Shown here: positions 1 through 6,911 of the stretch, piece by piece
Layout of the letters: each line of letters begins with the position of its first letter
Numbering within the stretch: the stretch's first letter is position 1
Assembly: GCA_937891135.1 (NCBI GenBank)
Contig: CALAFB010000029.1
Coordinates: 1 to 46,505 of the forward strand
DNA from: an uncultured Elusimicrobium sp.
Lineage (GTDB): Bacteria > Elusimicrobiota > Elusimicrobia > Elusimicrobiales > Elusimicrobiaceae
Length of the DNA stretch: 46,505 nucleotides
Reading direction: 5' to 3'
Notes under the pieces: generated by a model
What the model saw: only the letters and a program-made list of their open reading frames with translations
The model's database searches: none
What the model was told of the DNA's origin: nothing
Translations under genes and position numbers: made by a program

Positions 1-173
1 ACAACTAACAATTCAATGAGCGTAAAACCGGAGCGAAGCGGAGCCCTGAAAGCGTTTTTATTCAGGGCCTCCTTCCCCCCCATAGAACAACTAAATGCTA
101 AAACACGTTCAGCATGCTTATTTCCGTTTACAACATGTTGCGTATTCCCCCGCCGGGTATTGCTATGGTTCAT
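1..173 (-). CDS. Type IV pilin-like protein, 5' part only (runs off the window edge)
   Basis: Only the first 57 codons lie in the window. Reading leftwards from the ATG at 173-171, the frame stays open to base 1 and ends in GFTLIELLVV, the prepilin peptidase site (G before F, Glu at +5) and start of the hydrophobic pilin helix. An AGGAGG Shine-Dalgarno (181-186) seven bases before the ATG fixes this start; the in-frame ATG at 83 has none. The leader peptide before the processed Phe is therefore 49 residues, against 4-18 for the five other pilins here. It begins MNHSNTRRG, close to the NTRQG that directly precedes FTLIELL in the pilin at 17845, so about 40 residues look inserted; that stretch holds an inverted repeat (41-71). 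Transcription should come through the class B leader at 174-422. The C-terminal part and pilus role cannot be judged. Confidence 0.8.
   Translation of the reverse strand, partial: MNHSNTRRGNTQHVVNGNKHAERVLAFSCSMGGKEALNKNAFRAPLRSGFTLIELLV
41..71. repeat. Inverted repeat inside the pilin leader-peptide coding region
   Basis: GAGCCCTGAA (41-50) faces TTCAGGGCCTC (61-71), forming a stem of about 10 bp with a 10-base loop. It lies in frame within the extra leader-peptide segment of the pilin gene and is absent from the other pilin genes, suggesting a small in-frame palindromic insertion. Confidence 0.5.
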
Positions 174-422
174 AATACAACCTCCTGTCTTATTTAAGTT
201 ACGTCAAACTGTGCCAACAAAAAAGGCGGCAATTTGTTTAAGAGCTGTTCCAAGTGACCCTTAACAAATAATCGCCGCCTACCCATCTAAAAAATGGGTA
301 AGACAAGACGATTATCTGCTGACTTGGAACATGCGCGGAAAGGATACAACTCCTTTCCTTTGCTCGGCGTAGGCTTTCCCTACACTTCAACAAATAATCT
401 TCAAATTGCACTACTAATTTGT
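174..422 (-). promoter_or_regulatory. Structured 5' leader RNA, class B, copy B1
   Basis: Transcribed leftwards from a promoter with TATAAT at 435-430 in an extended TGC context. Elements in RNA order: GATTATTTGTTGA (about 399-387); hairpin GTAGG/CCTAC (383-379 with 373-369); hairpin GGAAAGGA/TCCTTTCC (358-351 with 344-337); GTTCCAAGT (330-322) pairing with ACTTGGAAC (255-247); within that stem CAGCAGATAATCGTC (321-307) pairing with GGCGATTATTTGTTAA (276-261), capped by an ACCCAT/ATGGGT hairpin. The first GATTATTTGTTGA can also pair fully with TCAGCAGATAATC (G-U pairs included), so two structures exclude each other. The same order of elements, with compensatory base changes, occurs at 17846-18087 (-) and 27791-28012 (+), each before a pilin gene. 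No match to a riboswitch class I know. Confidence 0.8.
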
Positions 423-429
423 TGGTTTT

Positions 430-458
430 ATTATAGCATATCTACCCTCCAAAGCAAA
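430..458 (-). promoter_or_regulatory. Promoter of the class B leader B1 and pilin gene
   Basis: On the minus strand, TTTGCT (458-453), 17 bp, TATAAT (435-430) preceded by TGC (extended -10). Initiation is expected near 422, just before the conserved leader. The promoter at 18095-18123 before the second class B pilin has the same TGC-TATAAT core. Confidence 0.65.
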
Positions 459-492
459 AAAGTCATACTTGCCAACTAATTAATTTTTGGGC

Positions 493-521
493 TTGCTTGG
501 GGGCCCCGCTCTTGTTATAGT
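493..521 (+). promoter_or_regulatory. Promoter of the ferritin-like gene
   Basis: TTGCTT (493-498), 17 bp, TATAGT (516-521), placing initiation near 528, about 30 bases before the ATG at 558 and its AGGAGG Shine-Dalgarno. Confidence 0.6.
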
Positions 522-557
522 AATAGTCCACCCTCATAGGGGAAATAGGAGGTTAGT

Positions 558-1073
558 ATGGGAATGAAAGCACAAGAATTAGTCGTTCGCGCGGGGCTGG
601 ATTTGAACGCGCTACTCAAGGAACTTAATAGTGCCTATTGCGACGAGTGGTTGGCCTATTACCAATACTGGATTGGTGCCAAAGTAGCCGAAGGTAAAAT
701 GGCAAACTTAATCGCTGGGGAACTGCAAGAGCATGCCGGAGAAGAATTAGCACACGCCGAAAAATTGGCCCAACGGATTATAGAACTGGGCGGTACGCCG
801 GCTATCTCTCCGGATCTATGGCTAAAAGAGAGTGTTTGCGGCTATTTAGCCCCCAAAGACCCCAACGCGCTTACTCTTTTAAAACAAAACATTCAAGGGG
901 AACGGTGCGCCATTGAGGTATATCACAAATTATTAGCTATGGTGGCTGGGAAGGACCCGATTACGGAACATTTAGTACGGGAAATTTTAGAAGACGAATT
1001 GGAACACGAACAAGACCTGGAGGACTTGCAAAACGGGTGCGAACCGAAAGACAAAAAATCCTGCGCTAAATAA
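558..1073 (+). CDS. Ferritin-like di-iron protein, Dps-like (DPSL) type
   Basis: Likely iron-storage or peroxide-detoxifying four-helix-bundle protein of 171 residues. Di-iron ligands can be placed: Glu30 (CDEWLAYYQY), Glu63 and His66 (EELAH), Glu115 (GERC), Glu147 and His150 (ELEHE), the usual bacterioferritin/DPSL pattern of one Glu, ExxH, Glu, ExxH. Cys28 and Cys117 sit beside ligand helices; DPSL proteins of archaea and Bacteroides are known for a cysteine pair near the ferroxidase site, which favours this subfamily over bacterioferritin. There are two more Cys near the C-terminus (161 and 169). An AGGAGG Shine-Dalgarno eight bases upstream fixes the start. The gene is monocistronic with its own promoter and a strong bidirectional terminator. 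For an anaerobe the expected role is oxidative-stress defence. Confidence 0.85.
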   Translation: MGMKAQELVVRAGLDLNALLKELNSAYCDEWLAYYQYWIGAKVAEGKMANLIAGELQEHAGEELAHAEKLAQRIIELGGTPAISPDLWLKESVCGYLAPKDPNALTLLKQNIQGERCAIEVYHKLLAMVAGKDPITEHLVREILEDELEHEQDLEDLQNGCEPKDKKSCAK

Positions 1074-1089
1074 ATGCGTTTCGTCAAAA

Positions 1090-1116
1090 AAATGGGGGCC
1101 CATGGGCCCCCATTTT
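1090..1116. terminator. Bidirectional terminator
   Basis: Perfect inverted repeat AAATGGGGGCCC / GGGCCCCCATTT with A and T runs on both sides, between the convergent ferritin-like gene and the kinase gene. The kinase stop codon (1115-1117) overlaps its edge. Confidence 0.85.
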
Positions 1117-2602
1117 AATAATGGGTAGTTTCCGGATGATCGTCTTGTAACGGTTCAATAGCATTGAGCCGTTCCCAAAATTCTTCAATGGATTGGATAC
1201 GTTTTTTGGGATCTTCTTTCAGGGCATCTGCCAACACCTCATCTACCGCTGGGGGTACATGTGGGGCTAATTTGGAAGCGGGTACAATTTTTTTATGAGC
1301 GATATTAAATCCTTTAACCGTCCAAGGTACTTGACCCACTAAGGCTTCATACACACACAACGCCAGGGAATATACATCGGATTGCTTGCGCATAAATCCG
1401 CGTTGTTGTTCGGGGGCCATATAAGCAGGCGTTCCTGCTACGGTACGGGCTCCGGTTTGGTTATCCAATTTTTTGGCTACTCCAAAATCCATGACTTTGG
1501 CTTGATTATCTTCCAAAATCATAATATTACCGGGTTTTAAATCGCAGTGGATAATATCCTGTGCGTGGGCATACGCAAGCCCTTCACATACGTGTTTAAA
1601 AATTTCTTTCACTTGCGAGAACGGTAACCGCCCGTCAATGTCTAACCGGGTTTCCAAGGTTTGCCCGTCTACATACTCAAATACTAAATAGAGGGAATTT
1701 TCGGACTCAATAACAGTATAAATTTCCACGATGCAGGGATGCCGTAGTAAAGCTACCATGCGGGCTTCGGATAGAAACTGCTCGCGCACATAGGCACTCC
1801 GTACCAGTTCTGGCCGCACGCGTTTAATGGCCACTTTGCGTTTTAAAGATTTATCATAGGCTTCGTATACTTTTCCCATGCCGCCTTCTCCGATTTGACG
1901 GATAAAATCATACTGATCTTTAATTTCTGATTCTTTTCGCGCATACGAGGGCTTTTTGGCGCGGAATAAATCTTCGTATCTAAAATACACGAATAACAGA
2001 AGGGCTAAAATAATAACTGCTGCATAAATGACCAGCCAGGTAGGAATCTCTTTAGGAGAGTTGGAAGTTACTTTTTTCCCGGGTTGTTTGAGGGTTTGGG
2101 CATCCAATTCTTTTTTAATCTGTTGCGCTAAGCGGGAGGAGGGATTAAGCTTTAAAGCTGTATCTACGTCAATACGGGCACGTTCGTAATTTTTGTGTTT
2201 TAAGTAAGCCCCGGCCCGCAATGTATAGGCACGGGCATCCTGTGGGGCGACGGCAATTGCCTGTCCGGCTGTATAAATAACATCATCATAACGGTTCAAT
2301 CCGTCAAAAGCAATAGCTAACAATAAATAAAAACGGTCATCTACAAAATCGTTCGCGGTTAACGTGTTAATCCGGTTAATGACTTCTTTGTATTGGTTAT
2401 TACGTAATTTTTCTTGCAGCGTCGCTATTTCACTATCCCGGGCTCGGTCATCAAACGGATGTGCTTTGGCAGATACATTGGCCTGTGTGGAAAAACTACC
2501 TCCAATTAAAAGCGGCTGGGCGGCAGATGCATTTTTTTCAGCTCCGGCTGCCCCGGTTATACACATACAAAATAAAAAGGAAGACAACAAAAACTTTCTC
2601 AT
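1115..2602 (-). CDS. Membrane Ser/Thr protein kinase with exported TPR domain
   Basis: 495 residues. Order: signal peptide (MRKFLLSSFLFCMCITGAAGA), TPR-like helical repeats at about 60-165, one membrane segment at about 189-207, then a Hanks-type kinase domain from about 233. Kinase motifs: glycine loop GEGGMGKVYEAY, VAIK lysine (about 260), catalytic loop HCDLKPGN, DFG, and APE in YMAPEQ. The Arg of HRD is Cys, making it a non-RD kinase, which is often regulated other than by activation-loop phosphorylation. The predicted topology puts the TPR outside and the kinase in the cytoplasm, so it may relay an envelope signal. Longer in-frame starts exist, but this Met begins the signal peptide and has a TACAAT -10 (2614-2609) six bases before it, so the mRNA is probably leaderless. 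Divergent from murI. Confidence 0.85.
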   Translation of the reverse strand: MRKFLLSSFLFCMCITGAAGAEKNASAAQPLLIGGSFSTQANVSAKAHPFDDRARDSEIATLQEKLRNNQYKEVINRINTLTANDFVDDRFYLLLAIAFDGLNRYDDVIYTAGQAIAVAPQDARAYTLRAGAYLKHKNYERARIDVDTALKLNPSSRLAQQIKKELDAQTLKQPGKKVTSNSPKEIPTWLVIYAAVIILALLLFVYFRYEDLFRAKKPSYARKESEIKDQYDFIRQIGEGGMGKVYEAYDKSLKRKVAIKRVRPELVRSAYVREQFLSEARMVALLRHPCIVEIYTVIESENSLYLVFEYVDGQTLETRLDIDGRLPFSQVKEIFKHVCEGLAYAHAQDIIHCDLKPGNIMILEDNQAKVMDFGVAKKLDNQTGARTVAGTPAYMAPEQQRGFMRKQSDVYSLALCVYEALVGQVPWTVKGFNIAHKKIVPASKLAPHVPPAVDEVLADALKEDPKKRIQSIEEFWERLNAIEPLQDDHPETTHY

Positions 2603-2608
2603 AATATT

Positions 2609-2614
2609 ATTGTA
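2609..2614 (-). promoter_or_regulatory. -10 element of a leaderless promoter (kinase)
   Basis: TACAAT on the minus strand ends six bases before the kinase ATG (2602), too close for a Shine-Dalgarno leader. No clear -35. Confidence 0.55.
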
Positions 2615-2630
2615 GCACATAAAAAGCAGT

Positions 2631-2659
2631 TTGTTCCTGCTTTTACAAATTACTATAAT
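2631..2659 (+). promoter_or_regulatory. Leaderless promoter of murI
   Basis: TTGTTC (2631-2636), exactly 17 bp, TATAAT (2654-2659), then six bases and the ATG at 2666. Initiation should fall at or next to the start codon. Confidence 0.7.
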
Positions 2660-2665
2660 GATAAT

Positions 2666-3481
2666 ATGAAAAAACAACCTATCGGTGTATTTGATTCGGG
2701 CGTAGGCGGCCTTACTATTTTAAAGGCCTTGCGGCGTGAACTTCCCCATGAAAATTTAATTTATTTTGGCGATACTGCGAATGTCCCCTACGGCGGGAAA
2801 TCTAAAGCGGCTGTTACGCGTTTATCACTAGCGGTAGCCCGGTTTTTGGAAGATAGCGGAGTTAAACTGGTAGTAGTCGCTTGTAATACAGCCTCGGCCC
2901 AAGCCTTACCTGCATTACGGAAACATTTACACGTACCGGTAGTGGGGGTTATTGAACCTGGGGCAGCCTGTGCGGTATCAGTTACACGCAGCCGGAAAAT
3001 TGCGGTACTGGGCACCCAAGGAACCGTAGAAAGTAACGCCTATGTAAAAGAAATTCACAAACATTTGGCGGATGCTACGGTATTTCAGCAAGCGTGTCCG
3101 CTTTTTGTGCCACTTGCCGAAGAAGGATTTGCAGAGAAACCAGCCGCCGAGTTAGTAGCCCGGGAATATTTAGTCCCGGTTCAACAAAGTAAAGCCGATA
3201 CCGTTATTTTAGGATGTACGCATTACCCTATTTTAAAAAATCTGATTGCCCGCATTTTGGGGCCGCACGTCCAATTAGTAGATTCTGCCGATACGTTGGC
3301 TCGTTCCGTTCGGCAATTTTTATACGCTAAAAAAATGGCAGTTTCTAGCGGGAAGGGTACCGTGAAATTATATGCAAGTGATGCCCCGGATAAATTTACC
3401 CGCTCTGCCCAAAAACTGTTGGGAGAGAAAACGCCCCGGGCCTTATTAAAAAAGTTGCATTATGAAGATTTACACGGATAA
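2666..3481 (+). CDS. murI: Glutamate racemase
   Basis: Interconverts L- and D-glutamate to supply D-Glu for peptidoglycan. At 271 residues it has normal family length. Motifs: N-terminal GVFDSGVGGLT with the conserved Asp-Ser, GDTANVPYG, the first catalytic cysteine in ACNTASA, and the second in LGCTHYP. The start lies six bases after a TATAAT box, so no Shine-Dalgarno is expected. Its 3' end overlaps the next gene by 20 bases, so both are probably co-transcribed. Confidence 0.95.
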   Translation: MKKQPIGVFDSGVGGLTILKALRRELPHENLIYFGDTANVPYGGKSKAAVTRLSLAVARFLEDSGVKLVVVACNTASAQALPALRKHLHVPVVGVIEPGAACAVSVTRSRKIAVLGTQGTVESNAYVKEIHKHLADATVFQQACPLFVPLAEEGFAEKPAAELVAREYLVPVQQSKADTVILGCTHYPILKNLIARILGPHVQLVDSADTLARSVRQFLYAKKMAVSSGKGTVKLYASDAPDKFTRSAQKLLGEKTPRALLKKLHYEDLHG

Positions 3482-4160
3482 ACGCTTACTGGCTGCCGGA
3501 TTTGTGGGGGGGACGCTTTCCCGCCATAGCGGCAATATGCGGGAAGTTTCCGCGCAAGCATCTGTTTATCAAGAACTGGACATTTTACCGGAACGTATCT
3601 TACATTTTCATCAAGTACACGGGGATGCACTTGTTTCTGTTCCTTCCGAAACAACCGCTCAAGCAATAACCTCCCAATCGCTTAGGGATGCCGATGCGTG
3701 GTTGTTAGCCCCTATGCCGGTTCATTGGGGAGCGGCTATTTTAACAGCCGATTGTGTGCCTGTTTTTCTATGGACGGTTGACGGGAATTACGCAGCATTA
3801 GCCCATTGTGGTTGGCGCGGGGTAGTAAACGGTCTGGCTGGGAAAACGGCCCGTGCTCTTTTGCAAGCCGCGCCCGGTTCTACCGTACAAGCTTGGTTGG
3901 GGCCGCATATTCAAGCGTGTTGTTTTGAAGTGCAGGAAGATGTGGCTTCCCAGTTTTCCAAGGATTGTGTAGTGCCTAAAAACGGCAAACTGTTTGTTAA
4001 TTTAAATACAGAAATTAAACGCCAACTCATTCGGGCCGGGCTATCTTCGGAGCATATTCACGCGCCGTATTATTGTACTTATGGGGACCGTGAAAATTTT
4101 TTCTCTTGGCGGCGGGATCATCAAAAGAATTTACTCGTATCGTTTATTTACCGACCGTAA
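3462..4160 (+). CDS. pgeF: Laccase-domain purine nucleoside phosphorylase (PgeF/YfiH family)
   Basis: Cytoplasmic zinc protein of 232 residues, formerly called polyphenol oxidase or laccase-like. Family members cleave purine nucleosides, and one is reported to correct misplaced L-Ser in muropeptide precursors, which would suit the partner murI. Motifs: FHQVHGD (zinc His), TADCVPVFL (zinc Cys), AHCGWRGVVNGL (zinc His), GPHIQACCFEV, and a C-terminal YGDRENFFSWRRD. The start overlaps the end of murI by 20 bases. Whether the substrate is a nucleoside or a peptidoglycan precursor cannot be told from sequence. Confidence 0.85.
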   Translation: MKIYTDKRLLAAGFVGGTLSRHSGNMREVSAQASVYQELDILPERILHFHQVHGDALVSVPSETTAQAITSQSLRDADAWLLAPMPVHWGAAILTADCVPVFLWTVDGNYAALAHCGWRGVVNGLAGKTARALLQAAPGSTVQAWLGPHIQACCFEVQEDVASQFSKDCVVPKNGKLFVNLNTEIKRQLIRAGLSSEHIHAPYYCTYGDRENFFSWRRDHQKNLLVSFIYRP

Positions 4161-4163
4161 TGC

Positions 4164-4192
4164 TTGCGCTTTCGGCAGGATTTCTCTATAAT
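4164..4192 (+). promoter_or_regulatory. Leaderless promoter of the receiver-GGDEF gene
   Basis: TTGCGC (4164-4169), 17 bp, TATAAT (4187-4192), then six bases and ATG (4199). It overlaps the end of the upstream gene region, making the regulator an independent unit. Confidence 0.7.
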
Positions 4193-4198
4193 ATGGGT

Positions 4199-5128
4199 AT
4201 GGAACAACGTGCAAAGATTTTATTGGCTGACGACTCCCACGCCATTCGCTTTTTGGTTTCTGAAATTTTAACCCAGGCAGGGTTTACCGTTATTCAGGCG
4301 GCGGACGGACAGGAGGCGCTAGACAAAACATACAAAGAAAACCCGGATTTGCTTATTTTAGACTATGAAATGCCTAAAAAGACGGGTTTTGACGTTGTGA
4401 AAGAAGTACGCAGCCGTACGGGATATTTGCATACGCCGATTATTATTTTTACGGCTGTTACCGATAAATCTACAAAATTAGAAGGGTTAGGTTTGGATAT
4501 TGATGATTACCTAACCAAACCTGCGGACGAAGATGAAATTGTGGCCCGTGTAAAACTACTGCTTAAACGCAGCCAACAACGTATGGATTCTAATCCGCTA
4601 ACACACTTGCCGGGCAACCCGTCTATCCAAGCCCGCGTAGAGCGGGAAATTGCCAGCGGCAAACCTTTTGCGGTACTGTATTGTGATTTAAATAATTTTA
4701 AGTCATTCAACGACAAATACGGTTTTGAAGCCGGGGACCGCGTGCTTAAAACGACGGCAGATATTATTGTACAATCTTCTAAACAAGCCCCTAATTCCTT
4801 TGTAGGGCATATCGGCGGAGATGATTTTATTGTGGTGTGTCCTTTTGATAAAGCCGAACGGGTGGCCCAAGAAATTGCCGTTCAACTGGATAAGGCCGCC
4901 CCTGCTTTTTACTCTCCCCAAGATAAAGCCCAAGGCTATATGCTTTCTACCAACCGTAAAGGGGAAACCGAAAAATTTCCGTTTTTGGCGATTGGAATTG
5001 GCATTGTGCATAATACGAAACGCCCCTTAACCTCGTTTGCTATGGTAAGTAGTATTGGTAGTGAATTAAAATGTTTAGCCAAACAACATGAGAAAGGCAG
5101 TTTTTACATATTAGACCGAAGGAGTTAA
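4199..5128 (+). CDS. Response regulator: receiver domain fused to a GGDEF-like domain
   Basis: 310 residues from the chosen start, set by the TATAAT box six bases upstream; a longer open frame exists but begins inside the preceding gene. Residues 1-120 are a CheY-like receiver with acidic pair Asp11-Asp12, phospho-acceptor Asp55 (LILDYEMP), Thr85 and Lys107. Residues about 130-310 resemble a diguanylate cyclase domain, with CDLNNFKSFNDKYGF carrying the metal Asp163. The signature is GGDDF (206-210) instead of GGDEF or GGEEF, and no RxxD inhibitory site is visible at its usual place. The protein may make cyclic di-GMP weakly or only bind it. It lies directly upstream of a pilin cassette; cyclic di-GMP commonly controls type IV pili, but that link is inference. 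Confidence 0.85.
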   Translation: MEQRAKILLADDSHAIRFLVSEILTQAGFTVIQAADGQEALDKTYKENPDLLILDYEMPKKTGFDVVKEVRSRTGYLHTPIIIFTAVTDKSTKLEGLGLDIDDYLTKPADEDEIVARVKLLLKRSQQRMDSNPLTHLPGNPSIQARVEREIASGKPFAVLYCDLNNFKSFNDKYGFEAGDRVLKTTADIIVQSSKQAPNSFVGHIGGDDFIVVCPFDKAERVAQEIAVQLDKAAPAFYSPQDKAQGYMLSTNRKGETEKFPFLAIGIGIVHNTKRPLTSFAMVSSIGSELKCLAKQHEKGSFYILDRRS

Positions 5129-5154
5129 AACTATCTGATATTTCTAAATAGCCG

Positions 5155-5187
5155 CCGCGCACAACCCCGTGTAGCGGTTTTATTTTG
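5155..5187 (+). terminator. Terminator after the receiver-GGDEF gene
   Basis: CCGC (5155-5158) and CAC (5160-5162) pair with GTG (5169-5171) and GCGG (5174-5177), followed by TTTTATTTTG. It separates the regulator from the pilin cassette. Confidence 0.6.
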
Positions 5188-5271
5188 TTAAACTGGCTGG
5201 CGCGGGTGTGAAATATGCAACATTTAGCAGAAATTATGTAGAATAAAAGAGCAGTAAAACACAATTTGAAA

Positions 5272-5480
5272 TCTGTTTTTGGAACCGTTTAAGAAACGGA
5301 GTGCTTTTAAAGCCCTCATTCCCTCCAAAAAGCGGTCGTTTAGGTGCAATGTGATTAAGCTGATCCCTTAATTATATTGCACCGAGTGTTTGCCCTTTTT
5401 AAATGGCAGGCCGCGGCTGTGTAGTTGGGACTGGGAATGAGGACCAATGTAATAGCCGTTTTTGTTGGGTTTCATAAGCA
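5272..5480 (+). promoter_or_regulatory. Structured 5' leader RNA, class A, copy A1
   Basis: Begins with CTGTTTTTGGAACC, conserved in all three class A copies. Then: hairpin CCGTTT/AAACGG (5285-5299); long-range stem CCTCATTCCC (5314-5323) with GGGAATGAGG (5433-5442); inside it hairpin GGTGCAAT (5343-5350) with ATTGCACC (5376-5383); the invariant strand GAGTGTTTG (5384-5392); a TGCC/GGCA hairpin; and GCGGCTGT (5413-5420), whose CGGCT can pair with AGCCG (5454-5458) outside the closing stem, giving a pseudoknot. The tail TTTTTGTTGG...TTTCATAAG is shared with copy A3. A possible -10 TAGAAT is at 5239-5244. The Shine-Dalgarno and ATG (5519) follow about 40 bases later. Confidence 0.85.
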
Positions 5481-5518
5481 ATCAAATTGTAACATTCAAA
5501 CAAAGAGAGGAAAAACTT

Positions 5519-6091
5519 ATGAAAACAACAAAGAAACAAACCAACATATTCCCCAAAGGTTTTACACTACTGGAACTTTTGGTCGTCGTGCTTATCATCG
5601 GCATATTGGCAGCCGTGGCGTTGCCGCAGTATCAGAAAGCAGTATGGAAAAGCCGGGGTACTATGATGCAACTATGGGCTAAAAAAATTCTAGAAGCACA
5701 AGAACAACATTTTTTGGCTACAGGTTCCTATACGAGCTGTTTAAATGAATTGAATGTAAATTATGAGGCAACATTTCCAAGGGTAACTGGTAGTTTTTGG
5801 GGGTGTATTATGGCTGTAGCAACCCCTGAGGAGAGGTATCCAGACATGGCATTAAATATAGGAAATGGCTTCGTTCGTGTCCTTTTTACGGAAGGACCTT
5901 ACATAAATAGTGGTTTTGGCGTTTATTTAGCGTTACCCCGTGCAGATAGAGAAGTTGGCGGTATTCGTGCGATAGGAGCGGGATGTACCACGGGCAAGGC
6001 AGAAGAGTGGCAAAAGATTTTGGAGGAAATGGGATATAACCGAATGGTGGTGAATGATCATATTTGTATGAGACAGTTTAACCGTCGTTAA
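5519..6091 (+). CDS. Type IV pilin-like protein
   Basis: 190 residues. Leader peptide MKTTKKQTNIFPKG, then mature FTLLELLVVV with Glu5 and a hydrophobic helix ending LPQYQKAV, the standard prepilin N-terminus cut by PilD-type peptidase. The globular part has Cys residues (SYTSCLNEL, WGCIMA, GAGCTTG, ICMRQF) likely forming disulfides. The start is set by GAGAGG upstream; a 19-codon longer frame has no ribosome site. The gene stands alone with leader A1 before it and a terminator after it. No pilus assembly genes lie nearby, so whether it is a structural or minor pilin is unknown. Confidence 0.9.
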   Translation: MKTTKKQTNIFPKGFTLLELLVVVLIIGILAAVALPQYQKAVWKSRGTMMQLWAKKILEAQEQHFLATGSYTSCLNELNVNYEATFPRVTGSFWGCIMAVATPEERYPDMALNIGNGFVRVLFTEGPYINSGFGVYLALPRADREVGGIRAIGAGCTTGKAEEWQKILEEMGYNRMVVNDHICMRQFNRR

Positions 6092-6100
6092 AATACACGT

Positions 6101-6143
6101 TTTCCAAGTAACAACAATCTTCGTGTTGTTACTTGGAAATTTT
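6101..6143. terminator. Bidirectional terminator
   Basis: TTTCCAAGTAACAAC (6101-6115) pairs with GTTGTTACTTGGAAA (6125-6139), followed by TTTT on the plus side. It lies between the convergent pilin and rlmB genes. Confidence 0.8.
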
Positions 6144-6150
6144 AAAGTTA

Positions 6151-6903
6151 TTATTTCAACTTAATTTTGCTCATCATATCATACATGATGATGCTGGCAG
6201 CAGCAGAGGCATTTAAACTGTCCACGCCGCCTAATTGTTTTTGTTCAATGGAAACAATTTCGTCGCAATTTTCAGCAGTTTTTTCGCGGATACCGAATCC
6301 TTCGGAGCCAATCACCAGCACCGCGGGAGAATTATACTGCACCTTGTGAATGGGTTTCCCGGACATATCGGCCCCGTAAATCCAAAAACCTTCTTCTTTT
6401 AAATCCGTAATGGCGGCAGAGAGATTGGCTACTTCTACTAAATTCACATTTTCAATCGCCCCGCACGCTACTTTATAGACAGCGGGTGTAATGCCCACGG
6501 TCCGGCGGTTGGGCAAAATAATCGTAGAAAACCCTAAACAAGCCGCACTACGGATAATGGCTCCTAAGTTTTGCGGGTCGGTCATTTCGTCCACAGCCAG
6601 CCACAGTTCATCTTTTTTGCCGTCGGCTTCGTAAATAGCCGTAGAAAGTTTCATCAGTTTCACGGGTTGTACTTTGGCCATAATTCCCTGGTGGTTGGCA
6701 CCGCCGGTCAAGCGGTCTAGCACTTTGTTTTCAATGCGGTCAATGCGTACATTGGTACGTTTGGCCAAACGGATAATTTCTTCCACCGTACGGTGCCCGG
6801 CTTTACTGTCGGACACATAAATTTGGGTTACGTTGCGCTTTTTGCTTTTAAGTGCTTCCATAACGGGGTGAATCCCGTAAATCATATCTTGGTTATCTTG
6901 CAT
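6151..6903 (-). CDS. rlmB: 23S rRNA (guanosine-2'-O)-methyltransferase RlmB-type (TrmH/SPOUT)
   Basis: 250 residues. N-terminal substrate-binding domain (IYGIHPVMEAL) followed by a SPOUT methyltransferase domain with motif 1 DPQNLGAIIRSAACLGF, motif 2 VIGSEGFGI and motif 3 SLNASAAASIIMYD, where the knot binds S-adenosylmethionine. RlmB methylates G2251 in the peptidyl-transferase P loop of 23S rRNA. A GGAG Shine-Dalgarno precedes the ATG. Last gene of an ispH-pfkA-rlmB operon, eight bases after pfkA. Another TrmH-family target is possible; the length and first domain favour RlmB. Confidence 0.85.
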   Translation of the reverse strand: MQDNQDMIYGIHPVMEALKSKKRNVTQIYVSDSKAGHRTVEEIIRLAKRTNVRIDRIENKVLDRLTGGANHQGIMAKVQPVKLMKLSTAIYEADGKKDELWLAVDEMTDPQNLGAIIRSAACLGFSTIILPNRRTVGITPAVYKVACGAIENVNLVEVANLSAAITDLKEEGFWIYGADMSGKPIHKVQYNSPAVLVIGSEGFGIREKTAENCDEIVSIEQKQLGGVDSLNASAAASIIMYDMMSKIKLK

Positions 6904-6911
6904 GTGTTCTC

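Noticed and set aside
174..422. Class B leader as a cyclic di-GMP-I (GEMM) riboswitch
   Set aside because: I looked for the GEMM core and tetraloop-receptor pattern and did not find it; the leader remains unclassified.
294..479. Small plus-strand open frames in the 174-557 gap
   Set aside because: They lie antisense to the class B leader and promoter, whose conservation is at RNA-structure level, not codon level.
5425..5682. Open frame overlapping the pilin start in another frame
   Set aside because: It covers the class A leader and the pilin helix region in the wrong frame; no ribosome site or family match.
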